Shown here: positions 9,393-17,741 of the stretch, piece by piece | How the letters are laid out: each line of letters starts with the position of its first letter | Position numbering within the stretch: the first letter of the stretch is position 1 | Source of the DNA: Sideroxydans sp. | GTDB taxonomy: Bacteria > Pseudomonadota > Gammaproteobacteria > Burkholderiales > Gallionellaceae | Direction of reading: 5' to 3' | DNA: 64,000 nt | NCBI GenBank assembly: GCA_028710605.1 | Contig: JAQTTU010000002.1 | Coordinates: 186,001 to 250,000 of the forward strand | Program-made: the position numbers and the translations under genes | Notes under the pieces: generated by a model | Seen by the model: the letters and a program-made list of their open reading frames with translations, nothing else | Told to the model about the DNA's origin: nothing | Databases searched by the model: none

Positions 9393-9436
9393 GCGACCAA
9401 CAATCGCCCACCTGTCAGAGGAGTGAATCCGCCACC

Positions 9437-10771
9437 ATGCCCGCCGCCCCCATCACCTCATCGCCCGATTTCGTTTCCTGGTTCCGTTCCGTTGCGCCTT
9501 ACATCAATGCCTTTCGCGGCAAGACGTTTGTGGTGGCGTTCGGCGGCGAGGTGGTGGCGGACGGCAAGTTTGTCGAGCTGACACACGATTTCAATCTGCT
9601 GGCGGCGCTGGGCATTCGCTTGGTACTGGTGCATGGCGCGCGGCCGCAGATCGAGCAGCATCTGGCGCGCAACGGTTTGGCGGGCACGTTTCATCAGGAC
9701 ATACGGCTCACCGATGCCGAGACTTTGCAATGCGTGAAAGAAGCGGTGGGGCGCGTGCGGCTGGAGATCGAGGCGCTGCTGTCGATGGGGCTGGCGAATT
9801 CGCCGATGGCGAATGCCGACATCCGGGTGGCGGGCGGCAATTTCATCACGGCGCAGCCTATCGGCATCATCAACGGCGTGGATTTGCAGCATACCGGCAG
9901 GGTGCGCAAAGTGGATGTTGCGGCACTGCGCGACCGCATGGAATTCGGCGAAGTGGTGTTGCTGTCGCCGTTGGGTTATTCGCCCACGGGCGAGGTGTTC
10001 AACCTCACCCTGGAAGACATCGCCACCGCTACCGCGATCGCGCTGGATGCCGACAAGCTGGTATTCATGATGGATACTGACGGCGTGCAGGAAAAGCGCG
10101 GCAAGCTGTTCAAGGAGCTGACTATCGCGCAGGCGCAGGCCGTGCTCGACAACAAGAAACGCGCGCTGCCGGACGACGTGGCGCTGTTCCTGCCGTGCGC
10201 GGTGCGCGCCTGCGAAGCGGGCGTGGCGCGCACCCATCTCATCAGCCGCCATACCGACGGCGCGCTGTTGCAGGAATTGTTCAGCGACGAAGGCATAGGC
10301 ACCATGGTGGTCGAATCCACGCTCAACACCTTGCGCGCGGCGACTATCGAAGACGTGGGCGGCATCCTGCAGTTGCTGCGCCCGTTGGAAGAAGAGGGCA
10401 TTCTGGTGCGCCGTTCGCGCGAATTGCTGGAGCGCGAGATCGCGCGCTTCGAGGTGCTGGAACACGACCACCGCATCGTCGGCTGCGCCGCGCTGTATCC
10501 GTTCCCGAATGAGGCATCGGCGGAACTGGCTTGTCTGGCGGTGGATGCGCAATGCCGCGATCGGGGTTACGGCGAGGCGATCCTCACGCATATAAGCAAC
10601 CTGGCGAAAGCGCAGGGTATGCAAAAATTATTCGTGCTGACCACGCGCACCGCGCACTGGTTCATCGAACGCGGCTTCGGCGAAGCGGGCGTGAACCAGC
10701 TGCCGAAAGAAAAGAAGGAGCTGTATAACTATCAGCGGCGGTCTAAGGTTTTTGTGAAAAATTTGAGGTAG
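9437..10771 (+). CDS. argA: ArgA, N-acetylglutamate synthase
   Basis: A 444-residue two-domain enzyme. An amino-acid-kinase fold (about residues 25-270, with FVVAFGGEVV and LVLVHGARPQ) is followed by a GNAT acetyltransferase domain (about 305-440, with LACLAVDAQCRDRGYGEAIL). This is the classical ArgA layout. It catalyses acetyl-CoA + glutamate to N-acetylglutamate, the first step of arginine synthesis, and the kinase-like domain binds arginine as feedback inhibitor. GAGGAG lies 13 bases upstream of the ATG, slightly far. Convincing at full length. Confidence 0.96.
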   Translation: MPAAPITSSPDFVSWFRSVAPYINAFRGKTFVVAFGGEVVADGKFVELTHDFNLLAALGIRLVLVHGARPQIEQHLARNGLAGTFHQDIRLTDAETLQCVKEAVGRVRLEIEALLSMGLANSPMANADIRVAGGNFITAQPIGIINGVDLQHTGRVRKVDVAALRDRMEFGEVVLLSPLGYSPTGEVFNLTLEDIATATAIALDADKLVFMMDTDGVQEKRGKLFKELTIAQAQAVLDNKKRALPDDVALFLPCAVRACEAGVARTHLISRHTDGALLQELFSDEGIGTMVVESTLNTLRAATIEDVGGILQLLRPLEEEGILVRRSRELLEREIARFEVLEHDHRIVGCAALYPFPNEASAELACLAVDAQCRDRGYGEAILTHISNLAKAQGMQKLFVLTTRTAHWFIERGFGEAGVNQLPKEKKELYNYQRRSKVFVKNLR

Positions 10772-10815
10772 GTCGGGCTTTAGCCCGACATGTCGGGTTG
10801 AAACCCGACCTACAA
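10768..10815. repeat. Repeat B (double hairpin)
   Basis: Two back-to-back hairpins, GTCGGGCTTTAGCCCGAC and GTCGGGTTGAAACCCGAC, inside an outer inverted TAGGTCGGG...CCCGACCTA. It starts at the argA stop codon and may act as a transcription end. Other full or partial copies lie at 15833, 43328, 56353 and 63938. Confidence 0.85.
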
Positions 10816-10900
10816 TCTAATGAGTTATTTGAAGTAATCGGAGAGTTTCATCTGCGTGTAATATTGCGCATCTAATATCAACCTGTTGTGGAGAATCAAA

Positions 10901-11173
10901 ATGGCAAGAATGGTGCAATGTGTGAAATTGGGGCGCGAGGCGGAAGGGCTGGAGCGTCAAACTTATCCCGGCGCGCTGGGTCAGCGCATTTTTGAAAACG
11001 TGTCGAAAGAAGCGTGGCAGGGCTGGATCAAATTCCAGACCATGCTGGTGAACGAAAACCGCCTGAATCTGGCGGACATCAAAGCGCGCCAATATCTGGC
11101 GCAGCAGATGGAAAATTATTTCTTCGGCGAAGGAACGCAAATGCCCAACGGCTACGTTGCGCCGAAACATTAA
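10901..11173 (+). CDS. yggX: YggX, Fe(II)-trafficking / oxidative damage protection protein
   Basis: A 90-residue protein matching the YggX family throughout: it begins [17 protein letters not shown], with the conserved cysteine at position 7, and ends ...[10 protein letters not shown]. YggX is a small cytosolic protein that protects Fe-S clusters and limits free iron. GGAG lies 8 bases before the ATG. It sits between argA and ppk1 on the same strand, only 16 bases before ppk1, so the two may be co-transcribed. Confidence 0.95.
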   Translation: MARMVQCVKLGREAEGLERQTYPGALGQRIFENVSKEAWQGWIKFQTMLVNENRLNLADIKARQYLAQQMENYFFGEGTQMPNGYVAPKH

Positions 11174-11189
11174 CCCAAAGTAAAAATCC

Positions 11190-13280
11190 TTGGCTAAAAA
11201 CTATCCCGCACAAAATTTTCTCAACCGTGAACTCGGTTTGCTGGAGTTTAACCGCCGCGTTTTGGCGCAAGCCGAGGATGCCTCCGTTCCCCTGCTGGAG
11301 CGCCTGAAATATCTGTGCATCGTCAGCAGCAATCTGGATGAATTTTTCGAGATCCGCGTGGCCGGGCTGAAGGAGCAAGCCAAGCTGGGCGGGCTCGCCG
11401 CCGGCCCGGACGGGCTGGAAGCCACGCAGATTCTCAAGCGCCTGCACACCCCGACGCACCAGCTCATCGCCAGACAATACCAGCTGTTCAATGAAGAACT
11501 GATTCCCGCGCTCGCCGCGCAAGGCATCAAATTTTTGCGCCGCACGAAATGGAACGAGGCGCAGCAAATCTGGGTGAAAGATTTCTTCCTGCGCGAAGTG
11601 ATGCCGGTGCTCACTCCCATCGGCCTCGACCCCGCGCACCCGTTCCCGCGCGTGCTGAACAAGAGTCTGAATTTTGCCGTCGGCCTGCAAGGCAAGGATG
11701 CGTTCGGGCGCAACTCCGCCAAAGCCATCGTGCAAGCGCCGCGCGTGCTGCCGCGAGCTATCTTGATGCCGCCGGAGATTTCCGGCTGCCCTTACGGCTT
11801 TGTGTTTCTTTCCTCCATCCTGCACGCGCATGTGGGCGAGCTGTTCTCGGGCATGGAAGTGCTGGGCTGTTACCAGTTCCGCGTCACGCGCAACAGCGAC
11901 CTGTTCGTGGATGAAGAAGAAGTCAAAAACCTGCGCATCAGCTTGCAGGGCGAGTTGCCGCAACGCCATTTCGGCGACGCGGTGCGGCTGGAAGTGGCGG
12001 ACAACTGTCCGCAGGAATTGGCGGACTTTCTGTTGCAGCAATTCGAGCTGAAGGCGGACGATTTATTTCGCGTGCACGGCCCGGTGAATCTGGTGCGCCT
12101 GATGCGCATCCCCGATCAAGTGGCGCGCGACGATCTCAAGTTCGCGCCGTTCGTGCCCGGCATGCCGCCGCTGTTGCAGAAAAAAGGCGCGGACATGTTT
12201 AAGGTGCTGCGCAAAAACGACGTGCTGCTGCACCATCCCTACCAGTCGTTCAAACCGGTGATCGACTTTATCCAGCAAGCCGTGGCCGACCCCAGCGTGG
12301 TCGCCATCAAGCAAACGGTGTATCGCACCGGGGTCGATTCGGAACTGATGGAAGCGCTGATCGCCGCCGCGCGCGCGGGCAAGGAAGTCACCGTGGTGGT
12401 GGAGTTGCTGGCGCGCTTCGACGAAGAGGCCAACATCAACTGGGCCAGCCGTCTGGAAGAAGTCGGCGCGCATGTGGTGTATGGCGTGGTCGGGCACAAG
12501 ACCCACGCCAAGATGCTGATGGTGGTGCGGCGCGAAGACAACAAGCTGCGCCGCTATGTTCACCTCGGCACCGGCAACTATCACCCGCGCACCGCCCGGC
12601 TTTATACCGACTTCGGCATGTTCACCGGCAACGAAGAAGTGTGCGCCGACGTGAACGAAGTGTTCATGCAGCTCACCGGTTTGGGCAAGGCCAGCAAGCT
12701 GAAACACCTGTGGCAATCGCCGTTTACGCTGCACGCCAAAATTCTGGAAGCCATCGCCAACGAAACCAGACTCGCCAAAGAAGGCAAGCGCGGCCACATC
12801 ATCGCCAAGATGAATTCGCTGCTGGAACCGGAGACCATCACCGCGCTGTACGAAGCATCGCAGGCGGGCGTGAAAATAGACCTGATCGTGCGCGGTGTGT
12901 GCGCCCTGCGTCCCGGCGTGGCCGGACTGTCGGAGAACATCCGCGTGCTGTCCATCATCGGGCGTTTCCTCGAACACACGCGCATTTTTTATTTCCGCAA
13001 CGATCTGGCGAACAATGTTTATCTGGCCAGCGCCGACTGGATGGACAGAAATTTCTTCCGCCGCATCGAAGTGTGTTTCCCCGTGCTCGACGAGAAACTC
13101 AAAAAGCGCGTGTTGGACGAAGGACTGAAGAGTTATCTGAAAGACAATTGCCAAGCGTGGGAAATGGACTGCAACGGCTTCTGGCACCGCAAGACCGCCG
13201 GTCGCAGCATCGCCACCTGCGCGCAAAACGCGCTGCTGCAAGAATTGGGACAGCCGCAGGTTGCGGCTGAGGCTGAATAA
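11190..13280 (+). CDS. ppk1: Polyphosphate kinase PPK1
   Basis: A 696-residue enzyme with all four PPK1 domains. The N-terminal helical part contains LNRELGLLEFN, and the two phospholipase-D-like catalytic domains follow. The autophosphorylated histidine is in VGHKTHAKMLM, followed by HLGTGNYHPRTARLYTDFG; the second catalytic histidine is in LEHTRIFYFRN. It makes polyphosphate from ATP reversibly. The start is a TTG at 11190 with a weak ribosome site; no better start is available. It opens a polyphosphate-related block with sixA and a PPK2 enzyme. Confidence 0.97.
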   Translation: MAKNYPAQNFLNRELGLLEFNRRVLAQAEDASVPLLERLKYLCIVSSNLDEFFEIRVAGLKEQAKLGGLAAGPDGLEATQILKRLHTPTHQLIARQYQLFNEELIPALAAQGIKFLRRTKWNEAQQIWVKDFFLREVMPVLTPIGLDPAHPFPRVLNKSLNFAVGLQGKDAFGRNSAKAIVQAPRVLPRAILMPPEISGCPYGFVFLSSILHAHVGELFSGMEVLGCYQFRVTRNSDLFVDEEEVKNLRISLQGELPQRHFGDAVRLEVADNCPQELADFLLQQFELKADDLFRVHGPVNLVRLMRIPDQVARDDLKFAPFVPGMPPLLQKKGADMFKVLRKNDVLLHHPYQSFKPVIDFIQQAVADPSVVAIKQTVYRTGVDSELMEALIAAARAGKEVTVVVELLARFDEEANINWASRLEEVGAHVVYGVVGHKTHAKMLMVVRREDNKLRRYVHLGTGNYHPRTARLYTDFGMFTGNEEVCADVNEVFMQLTGLGKASKLKHLWQSPFTLHAKILEAIANETRLAKEGKRGHIIAKMNSLLEPETITALYEASQAGVKIDLIVRGVCALRPGVAGLSENIRVLSIIGRFLEHTRIFYFRNDLANNVYLASADWMDRNFFRRIEVCFPVLDEKLKKRVLDEGLKSYLKDNCQAWEMDCNGFWHRKTAGRSIATCAQNALLQELGQPQVAAEAE

Positions 13281-13292
13281 ATCAAAACCTTG

Positions 13293-13427
13293 TTTGCCCG
13301 CAGATTACACAGATTCACGCAGATTATCAGAGGCGAATCCGCAAGCAGTTCGTCACCATCAATGATGAGGTGACAATTTAGGTTTTCTGTTTTTAATCGG
13401 TTTAATCTGTGTAATCTGCGGGCAAAC
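13293..13427. repeat. Repeat A, inverted pair (copy 1)
   Basis: Left arm 13293-13328 (tttgcccgcagattacacag...) and right arm 13401-13427 (...tgtgtaatctgcgggcaaa) are inverted copies flanking about 70 unrelated bases. It lies between the converging ends of ppk1 and the basic-protein gene. Three more copies are at 25512, 38951 and 62220. Confidence 0.9.
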
Positions 13428-13432
13428 CGGTT

Positions 13433-13774
13433 TTAGTCTTTCTTCGGGCGACCCGTCTTGATCTTTTCCAGCCCCGAGATCGCTTTCTTCAGTTGCGCTT
13501 CGCCCAGTTTGGATAATGCCTGCAAGCTCACGCGCAGCAGCTCGCTCTTTTTCACATGCAGCCCGGATTTCAACGCCTTCGCCTTGAGTTCGGCGATCAA
13601 GTCGTAATCCGCCTGCGGCATGGTGAAACTGTCGCGCACCACTTTCACTTTGGCGGAGGCCTTCTTTTCTTTTTTCAGCTTTTTCTCCGGTTTGGTTACG
13701 GCCTTGGACACGGCGGGTTTGGGTGCGGCAACAGACTTTTTCGCGGCAGCTTTGAGCGGGTTAGCATCGTTCAT
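13433..13774 (-). CDS. Small basic protein, histone-H1-like tail
   Basis: A 113-residue protein. Residues 1-45 are a low-complexity Lys/Ala/Pro tail (for example KPEKKLKKEKKASAK), like bacterial histone-H1-type proteins. Residues 48-105 form a compact conserved region beginning DSFTMPQADYDLIAELKAKA. The end, TGRPKKD, resembles an AT-hook. The ATG at 13774 is preceded by GGAG; an upstream TTG would overlap that site. DNA binding is inferred from composition. It is convergent with ppk1 and divergent from sixA. Confidence 0.75.
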   Translation of the reverse strand: MNDANPLKAAAKKSVAAPKPAVSKAVTKPEKKLKKEKKASAKVKVVRDSFTMPQADYDLIAELKAKALKSGLHVKKSELLRVSLQALSKLGEAQLKKAISGLEKIKTGRPKKD

Positions 13775-13857
13775 GTCAGTCTCCAAAAGTGAATGTGGCG
13801 AAAACAGTATATACGGTATATCCTGACATCCGATAGTGTAATAAACGGGAGCGAGAG

Positions 13858-14310
13858 ATGGAGTTAATTCTTTGGCGACACGCGGAAGCTGCGGATGGCA
13901 CCCCCGACGAAGCGCGTCCGCTCACCGCAAAAGGCCGGCGACAGGCCGAGCGCATGGCGCATTTCCTTGCCAACAGGCTGCCGCCCAAGACGCGCATTCT
14001 GGTCAGTCCGGCATTCCGCGCGCAACAAACCGCAGGCGCACTCACCGAAAAATTCATCACGGTTCCCGAAATCGGCCTGCACGCCACGCCCAAGAGCGCC
14101 CTTGCCGCCGCCGGTTGGCCGAAGGCGGGCGGGGCGGTGTTGTTGGTCGGCCACCAACCGTGGCTGGGCGAGTTGGCCGCGCTGTTGCTGACCAACCGCG
14201 AGGAATATTGGAGCATCAAGAAGGGCGCGGTGTGGTGGTTCAGCAGGCGCGAACGCGAGGGCGATTACCAGACCCTGTTGCGCCTCGCCATCGCGCCGGA
14301 TCAGTTGTAA
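13858..14310 (+). CDS. sixA: SixA, phosphohistidine phosphatase
   Basis: A 150-residue histidine-phosphatase-superfamily protein with the RHAEA signature at residues 7-11, a second Arg/His region in ILVSPAFRAQQTA and the distal histidine in LLVGHQPWLGEL. SixA removes phosphate from phosphohistidine, for example on HPt domains or PTS proteins. GGGAG lies just before the ATG. It is 18 bases upstream of the PPK2 gene, so probably co-transcribed with it. Confidence 0.93.
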   Translation: MELILWRHAEAADGTPDEARPLTAKGRRQAERMAHFLANRLPPKTRILVSPAFRAQQTAGALTEKFITVPEIGLHATPKSALAAAGWPKAGGAVLLVGHQPWLGELAALLLTNREEYWSIKKGAVWWFSRREREGDYQTLLRLAIAPDQL

Positions 14311-14328
14311 TAACCTCAAGGAGGCATC

Positions 14329-15822
14329 ATGTTTGAATCTGCCGAACTCGGACACAAAATAGACAAAGCCACTTACGACAAGGAAGTGCCCGCGCTGCGC
14401 GAAGCGCTGCTCAACGCGCAATTCGATCTGTCGCAGAAAGGCAAATTCCCGGTCGTCATTCTGGTGGGCGGCGTGGATGGCGCGGGCAAGGGCGAGACGG
14501 TGAACCTGCTCAACGAATGGATGGATCCGCGCTACATTCAGGCGCACGCCATGGGCGAAAAAACCGACGAGGAGCAGCAGCATCCGCCCATGTGGCGCTT
14601 CTGGCGCGCGTTGCCGCCGAAAGGCAAGATCGGCGTGTTCTTCGGTTCGTGGTACACCGCGCCCATCGTGCAGCGCGTGCTAAAACAAACCACTGCGGCG
14701 GCGCTGGATAGAGACATCGAACAGATCAACCACTTTGAAAAAATGCTGACCGACGAGGGCACGCTGATTATCAAATTCTGGTTTCACCTGTCCAAAGACG
14801 CGCAGCAAAAACGCCTGAAGGCGCTGGAGAAAAATCCCGATACGCGCTGGCGCGTGACCAAGCTGGACTGGGAACGTTTCAAAATCTACGACAAGTTCCG
14901 CAAGGTTTCCGAGCATGCGCTGCGCGAAACCAGCACCGCCGAAGCGCCGTGGATCGTGGTGGAAGGCGCGGATGCGCGCTACCGCAATCTGACCGTGGGC
15001 AAGATATTGCTGGAAGCCTTGCGCAAGCGCATCGACAACCCGGTCAAACACGTTGCGCCCGATGCCGCGCCGCTGCAAGCGCCCATCGACAAGCTCAACG
15101 TGCTCGACAAACTCGACATGTCGCAGAAGATCGAAAAAAAGAAATTTGACCTAGAGCTGGAAAAATACCAGGGCAAACTCAACCTGCTCACGCGCGATCC
15201 GCGCTTCGGCAAAATTTCGGTGCTGGTCGCGCTGGAAGGTTCGGACGCGGGCGGCAAAGGCGGCGCGATCCGCCGCATCACCAGCGCGCTCGACGCGCGC
15301 CATTACCATGTCATCCCGGTCGCGGCACCCACCGAAGAAGAACGCGCGCAGCCCTATTTGTGGCGTTTCTGGCGCTACATTCCGCGACGCGGCCACTTCA
15401 ACATTTTCGACCGCACCTGGTACGGGCGCGTGCTGGTGGAGCGCGTGGAAAAATATTGCTCCGAAGCCGACTGGATGCGTGCCTACAGCGAGATCAACGA
15501 CTTCGAACAGCAACTGGTGGATAGCGGCATCGTGCTGGTGAAATTCTGGCTGGCCATCACCAAGGAAGAACAACTGCGCCGCTTCAAGGAACGCGAACAG
15601 ATCGGTTTCAAGCGCTTCAAGATCACCGAAGAAGACTGGCGCAACCGCGAAAAATGGGATGCCTACGAACGCGCCGTGTGCGACATGGTGGATAGAACCA
15701 GCACCGAAATTGCGCCGTGGACGCTGGTGGAAGCCAACGACAAAAACTTTGCGCGCATCAAGATTCTGAAAACGTTGTGCCAGCGCATCGAAGCGGCGTT
15801 GAAGAAAGTGCCGAAGGAATAA
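14329..15822 (+). CDS. pap: Polyphosphate:AMP phosphotransferase (two-domain PPK2)
   Basis: A 497-residue protein made of two tandem PPK2 domains. The first has a Walker A loop GGVDGAGKGE near residue 46 and the second EGSDAGGKGG near residue 303. The C-terminal unit keeps the full lid and Walker B motifs (DRTWYGRVLVERVE). The N-terminal unit has FFGSWYTAPI instead, so only the second half is likely fully active, as known for class II PPK2. It uses polyphosphate to phosphorylate AMP to ADP. A strong AAGGAGG site lies ahead of the ATG. With ppk1 upstream it allows polyphosphate to be built and spent. Confidence 0.95.
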   Translation: MFESAELGHKIDKATYDKEVPALREALLNAQFDLSQKGKFPVVILVGGVDGAGKGETVNLLNEWMDPRYIQAHAMGEKTDEEQQHPPMWRFWRALPPKGKIGVFFGSWYTAPIVQRVLKQTTAAALDRDIEQINHFEKMLTDEGTLIIKFWFHLSKDAQQKRLKALEKNPDTRWRVTKLDWERFKIYDKFRKVSEHALRETSTAEAPWIVVEGADARYRNLTVGKILLEALRKRIDNPVKHVAPDAAPLQAPIDKLNVLDKLDMSQKIEKKKFDLELEKYQGKLNLLTRDPRFGKISVLVALEGSDAGGKGGAIRRITSALDARHYHVIPVAAPTEEERAQPYLWRFWRYIPRRGHFNIFDRTWYGRVLVERVEKYCSEADWMRAYSEINDFEQQLVDSGIVLVKFWLAITKEEQLRRFKEREQIGFKRFKITEEDWRNREKWDAYERAVCDMVDRTSTEIAPWTLVEANDKNFARIKILKTLCQRIEAALKKVPKE

Positions 15823-15832
15823 ACGAGGTTTT

Positions 15833-15859
15833 GTAGGTCGGGCTTTAGCCCGACTTACA
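15833..15859. repeat. Repeat B, short form
   Basis: A single hairpin version (tgtaggtcgggctttagccc...) just after the PPK2 stop. It is followed at 15881-15901 by a repeat-C copy. Confidence 0.8.
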
Positions 15860-15880
15860 ACACCCCAACCCCGTGAAGAT

Positions 15881-15901
15881 GCCCGTCAATAGGCGATCTA
15901 C
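15881..15901 (+). repeat. Repeat C copy (GCCCGTCAATAGGCGATCTAC)
   Basis: A 21-base match to a dispersed repeat seen also at 28543, 36851, 47010 (reverse), 49324 (reverse) and 59219 (reverse). It lies between converging genes. Confidence 0.8.
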
Positions 15902-15906
15902 AAGGG

Positions 15907-16221
15907 CTACTGTAACTTTTCCGCCACCTGCACCAGCACATACGGGCTGACCACCACCGCCCACACCGTGGTGTCGGCCTCATACCATTGCAGCGCTTGC
16001 GCATCCGACACCGGCGCGACTTGTCCGGCCTCCATCCATTGCGCCACTTGCTCGCGATTGTCGGCGGAAATCTGAAAACCCACTTCAATCAAATCCAGCT
16101 CCGCGCTCACCGCAATCGCCGCACCGCTGGCAAAGAAACGCTGCAACTCGCGCCAACGGATGCGCGACGTTTCCTGGTTCAATTTGGCGCGGGGGTCTTC
16201 TTCAAAAATACTGCTGTTCAT
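15907..16221 (-). CDS. DUF2288 family protein
   Basis: A 104-residue cytosolic protein matching the DUF2288 family (core RAKLNQETSRIRWRELQRFFASG, shown here only as residues 11-33). No catalytic motif is recognised. The ATG overlaps the end of the carbonic-anhydrase-like gene by four bases (ATGA), so the two are translated together. An in-frame extension upstream would read through the neighbouring gene in another frame and was not used. Function unknown. Confidence 0.85.
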   Translation of the reverse strand: MNSSIFEEDPRAKLNQETSRIRWRELQRFFASGAAIAVSAELDLIEVGFQISADNREQVAQWMEAGQVAPVSDAQALQWYEADTTVWAVVVSPYVLVQVAEKLQ

Positions 16222-16778
16222 CTGCGCATTCTTTCCAATTGTGGTTCTACTTCGTTCAGATAATCGTTCTTCACATGCACGTAATGCTCGGCGGAATATT
16301 TCAGCTTGGCGATTTCCTCCGCACTCAGCGCGCGTACCGCTTTGGCCGGACGGCCCATATACAACATGCCGCTTTCCAGCGTCTTGCCCGGAGACACCAG
16401 ACTGCCCGCGCCAATCATCACCCTGTCGGGAATCACCACATCGTCCATGATGAGACAACCCATGCCGATCAAACATTCGTTGCCGATAGTGCAACCGTGC
16501 AAAATCACCGAATGGCCTATGGTCACATAATCGCCGATGATGAGCGGCGAACCCTCCGGCTTGTCCGCCGACTTGTGCGTCACATGCCCCATGGTCAAAT
16601 CCTGCACATTCGTCCCGCGCCCGATCACGATGCGGTTCACATCGCCGCGCAACACCGTGTTGCACCACACGGAACTGTCGTCGCCGATTGTTACATCGCC
16701 GATGACTTGGCAGGAAGGGTGAAGATAAACACGCTCGCCGAGGACGGGGGAGGTGTTGAGGTAATTGGAAATGGGCAT
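16218..16778 (-). CDS. Gamma-carbonic anhydrase family protein
   Basis: A 186-residue left-handed beta-helix protein with regular hexapeptide repeats (VIGDVTIGDDSSVWCN and similar turns). The three zinc histidines typical of the family can be placed in MGHVTHKS and IGHSVILHG. Related proteins (YrdA/CaiE type) bind zinc; carbonic anhydrase activity is proven only for some. It is coupled to the downstream DUF2288 gene. The upstream toxin gene ends only 6 bases away, but may belong to a separate unit. Confidence 0.92.
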   Translation of the reverse strand: MPISNYLNTSPVLGERVYLHPSCQVIGDVTIGDDSSVWCNTVLRGDVNRIVIGRGTNVQDLTMGHVTHKSADKPEGSPLIIGDYVTIGHSVILHGCTIGNECLIGMGCLIMDDVVIPDRVMIGAGSLVSPGKTLESGMLYMGRPAKAVRALSAEEIAKLKYSAEHYVHVKNDYLNEVEPQLERMRR

Positions 16779-16784
16779 AACAAA

Positions 16785-17069
16785 TCACAAACTTTCTGGC
16801 CACAATCTGGCCGTATGGATCACTGACAATATTTGTACTTCATCCGCATCCACGCGATATGCCAGCACGAACGGAAAATGTCCTACTGCCAATTCGCGTG
16901 TTCCGGCAATCCGTCCAAGCTTGCCGATCAAGGGATTTTGCGGCAGCGCTACTGCGGCTTTGCGTATAAGCGCAATCACACGTCTTGCTGCTGAAGGGTT
17001 TTCTTGCGCGATGAAATCGTGAATGTCCGCAAGGTCAAATTTGGCTTGCGGGGTGAAGCGCAATTTCAT
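16785..17069 (-). CDS. ParE/RelE-family toxin
   Basis: A 94-residue protein with the ParE/RelE fold. It begins MKLRFTPQAKFDLADIHDFI, has the conserved basic helix RRVIALIRKA, and ends in the typical FPFVLAYRVDADEVQILSVIH strands. It overlaps the antitoxin gene by four bases (ATGA), the usual type II layout with antitoxin first. ParE relatives poison gyrase and RelE relatives cut mRNA; the target cannot be told from sequence. Confidence 0.9.
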   Translation of the reverse strand: MKLRFTPQAKFDLADIHDFIAQENPSAARRVIALIRKAAVALPQNPLIGKLGRIAGTRELAVGHFPFVLAYRVDADEVQILSVIHTARLWPESL

Positions 17070-17305
17070 GCTTGCGGCTCGGAATAGCGCGCGAAAAACA
17101 CCTCCATCTCTTCATCGGAAACGAATTCGCCGCGCTGTGCCTGCGCCAGCCCTTCCTGAATGCGAGCCGAAATACGGCGCTGCTGGACAAGATAAAGCGA
17201 AACCGCCTCGTTCGCCAAATCACGTTCGTCGCGGTGGCTTTCCACAGCCAGATGGTCAAGCTGAATTTTCAGGTCAGGCCGGATTTCAACAGTGGTTGCG
17301 CTCAT
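17066..17305 (-). CDS. RHH-type antitoxin partner of ParE/RelE toxin
   Basis: A 79-residue protein with a likely ribbon-helix-helix start (TTVEIRPDLKIQLDHLA) and an acidic C-terminal toxin-binding tail (FVSDEEMEVFFARYSEP). GGAG precedes the ATG. It is first in the pair and probably represses the operon. The gap upstream (17306-17425) holds four CGATTATT direct repeats that could be its operator. Confidence 0.85.
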   Translation of the reverse strand: MSATTVEIRPDLKIQLDHLAVESHRDERDLANEAVSLYLVQQRRISARIQEGLAQAQRGEFVSDEEMEVFFARYSEPQA

Positions 17306-17359
17306 GGTGATTCTCCGAAATTGGGTTAAAAAACATTACGCAAAATATCGTGGTGTCCC

Positions 17360-17400
17360 CGATTATTCCGCGATTATTCCGATTATTAGTCCCGATTATT
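17360..17400. promoter_or_regulatory. Four CGATTATT direct repeats, candidate antitoxin operator
   Basis: CGATTATT occurs at 17360, 17371, 17380 and 17393, with 11, 9 and 13 base periods, 55-95 bases upstream of the antitoxin start. Direct repeats are typical RHH binding sites, but the role is inferred. Confidence 0.5.
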
Positions 17401-17425
17401 AGAAATAGACATAATGATCCGTAAG

Positions 17426-17734
17426 TCAGAGCTGTTTAGAGTTGCCGCTATGATATTCAGCCAGTGCTTCTGAAGCCATCAATTCGAGAGAATATGAATT
17501 AGCTTGTTGCAGTCCGGCCAGCAAAGTTTCGGGCGCAATATCTTGTTCATGCGGCCAAGTGACCGCCCCGAACAGAATGCCAACTTGCTTGAAATATTGC
17601 ATATCTCGCAGCTCGCGGAACACACCAAAATCAAGATATGGCTTCATATCAAAAACACCTTTGCGCCCATCTTCAACCTCAACATAAATGCGGAAGTCAG
17701 GCAAAGGTTTTACGATTTTCACATCCCAATACAT
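17426..17734 (-). CDS. DUF2442 family protein
   Basis: A 102-residue protein beginning MYWDVKIVKPLPDFRIYVEV and carrying the DUF2442 core (GVFDMKPYLDFGVFRELRD, then VTWPHEQDIAPETL). GTGAGG lies before the ATG at 17734, so I did not use the longer upstream frame, which overlaps the preceding gene. DUF2442 genes often follow DUF4160 genes, as here (7-base gap), and the pair is suspected to be a toxin-antitoxin-like module, unproven. Confidence 0.88.
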   Translation of the reverse strand: MYWDVKIVKPLPDFRIYVEVEDGRKGVFDMKPYLDFGVFRELRDMQYFKQVGILFGAVTWPHEQDIAPETLLAGLQQANSYSLELMASEALAEYHSGNSKQL

Positions 17735-17741
17735 GGCAGCC

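Noticed and set aside
15907-16803. A single 298-residue protein covering DUF2288 and the carbonic anhydrase region
   Set aside because: Its upstream two thirds are out of frame with the carbonic anhydrase. Only the last 104 codons (from 16221) match DUF2288.
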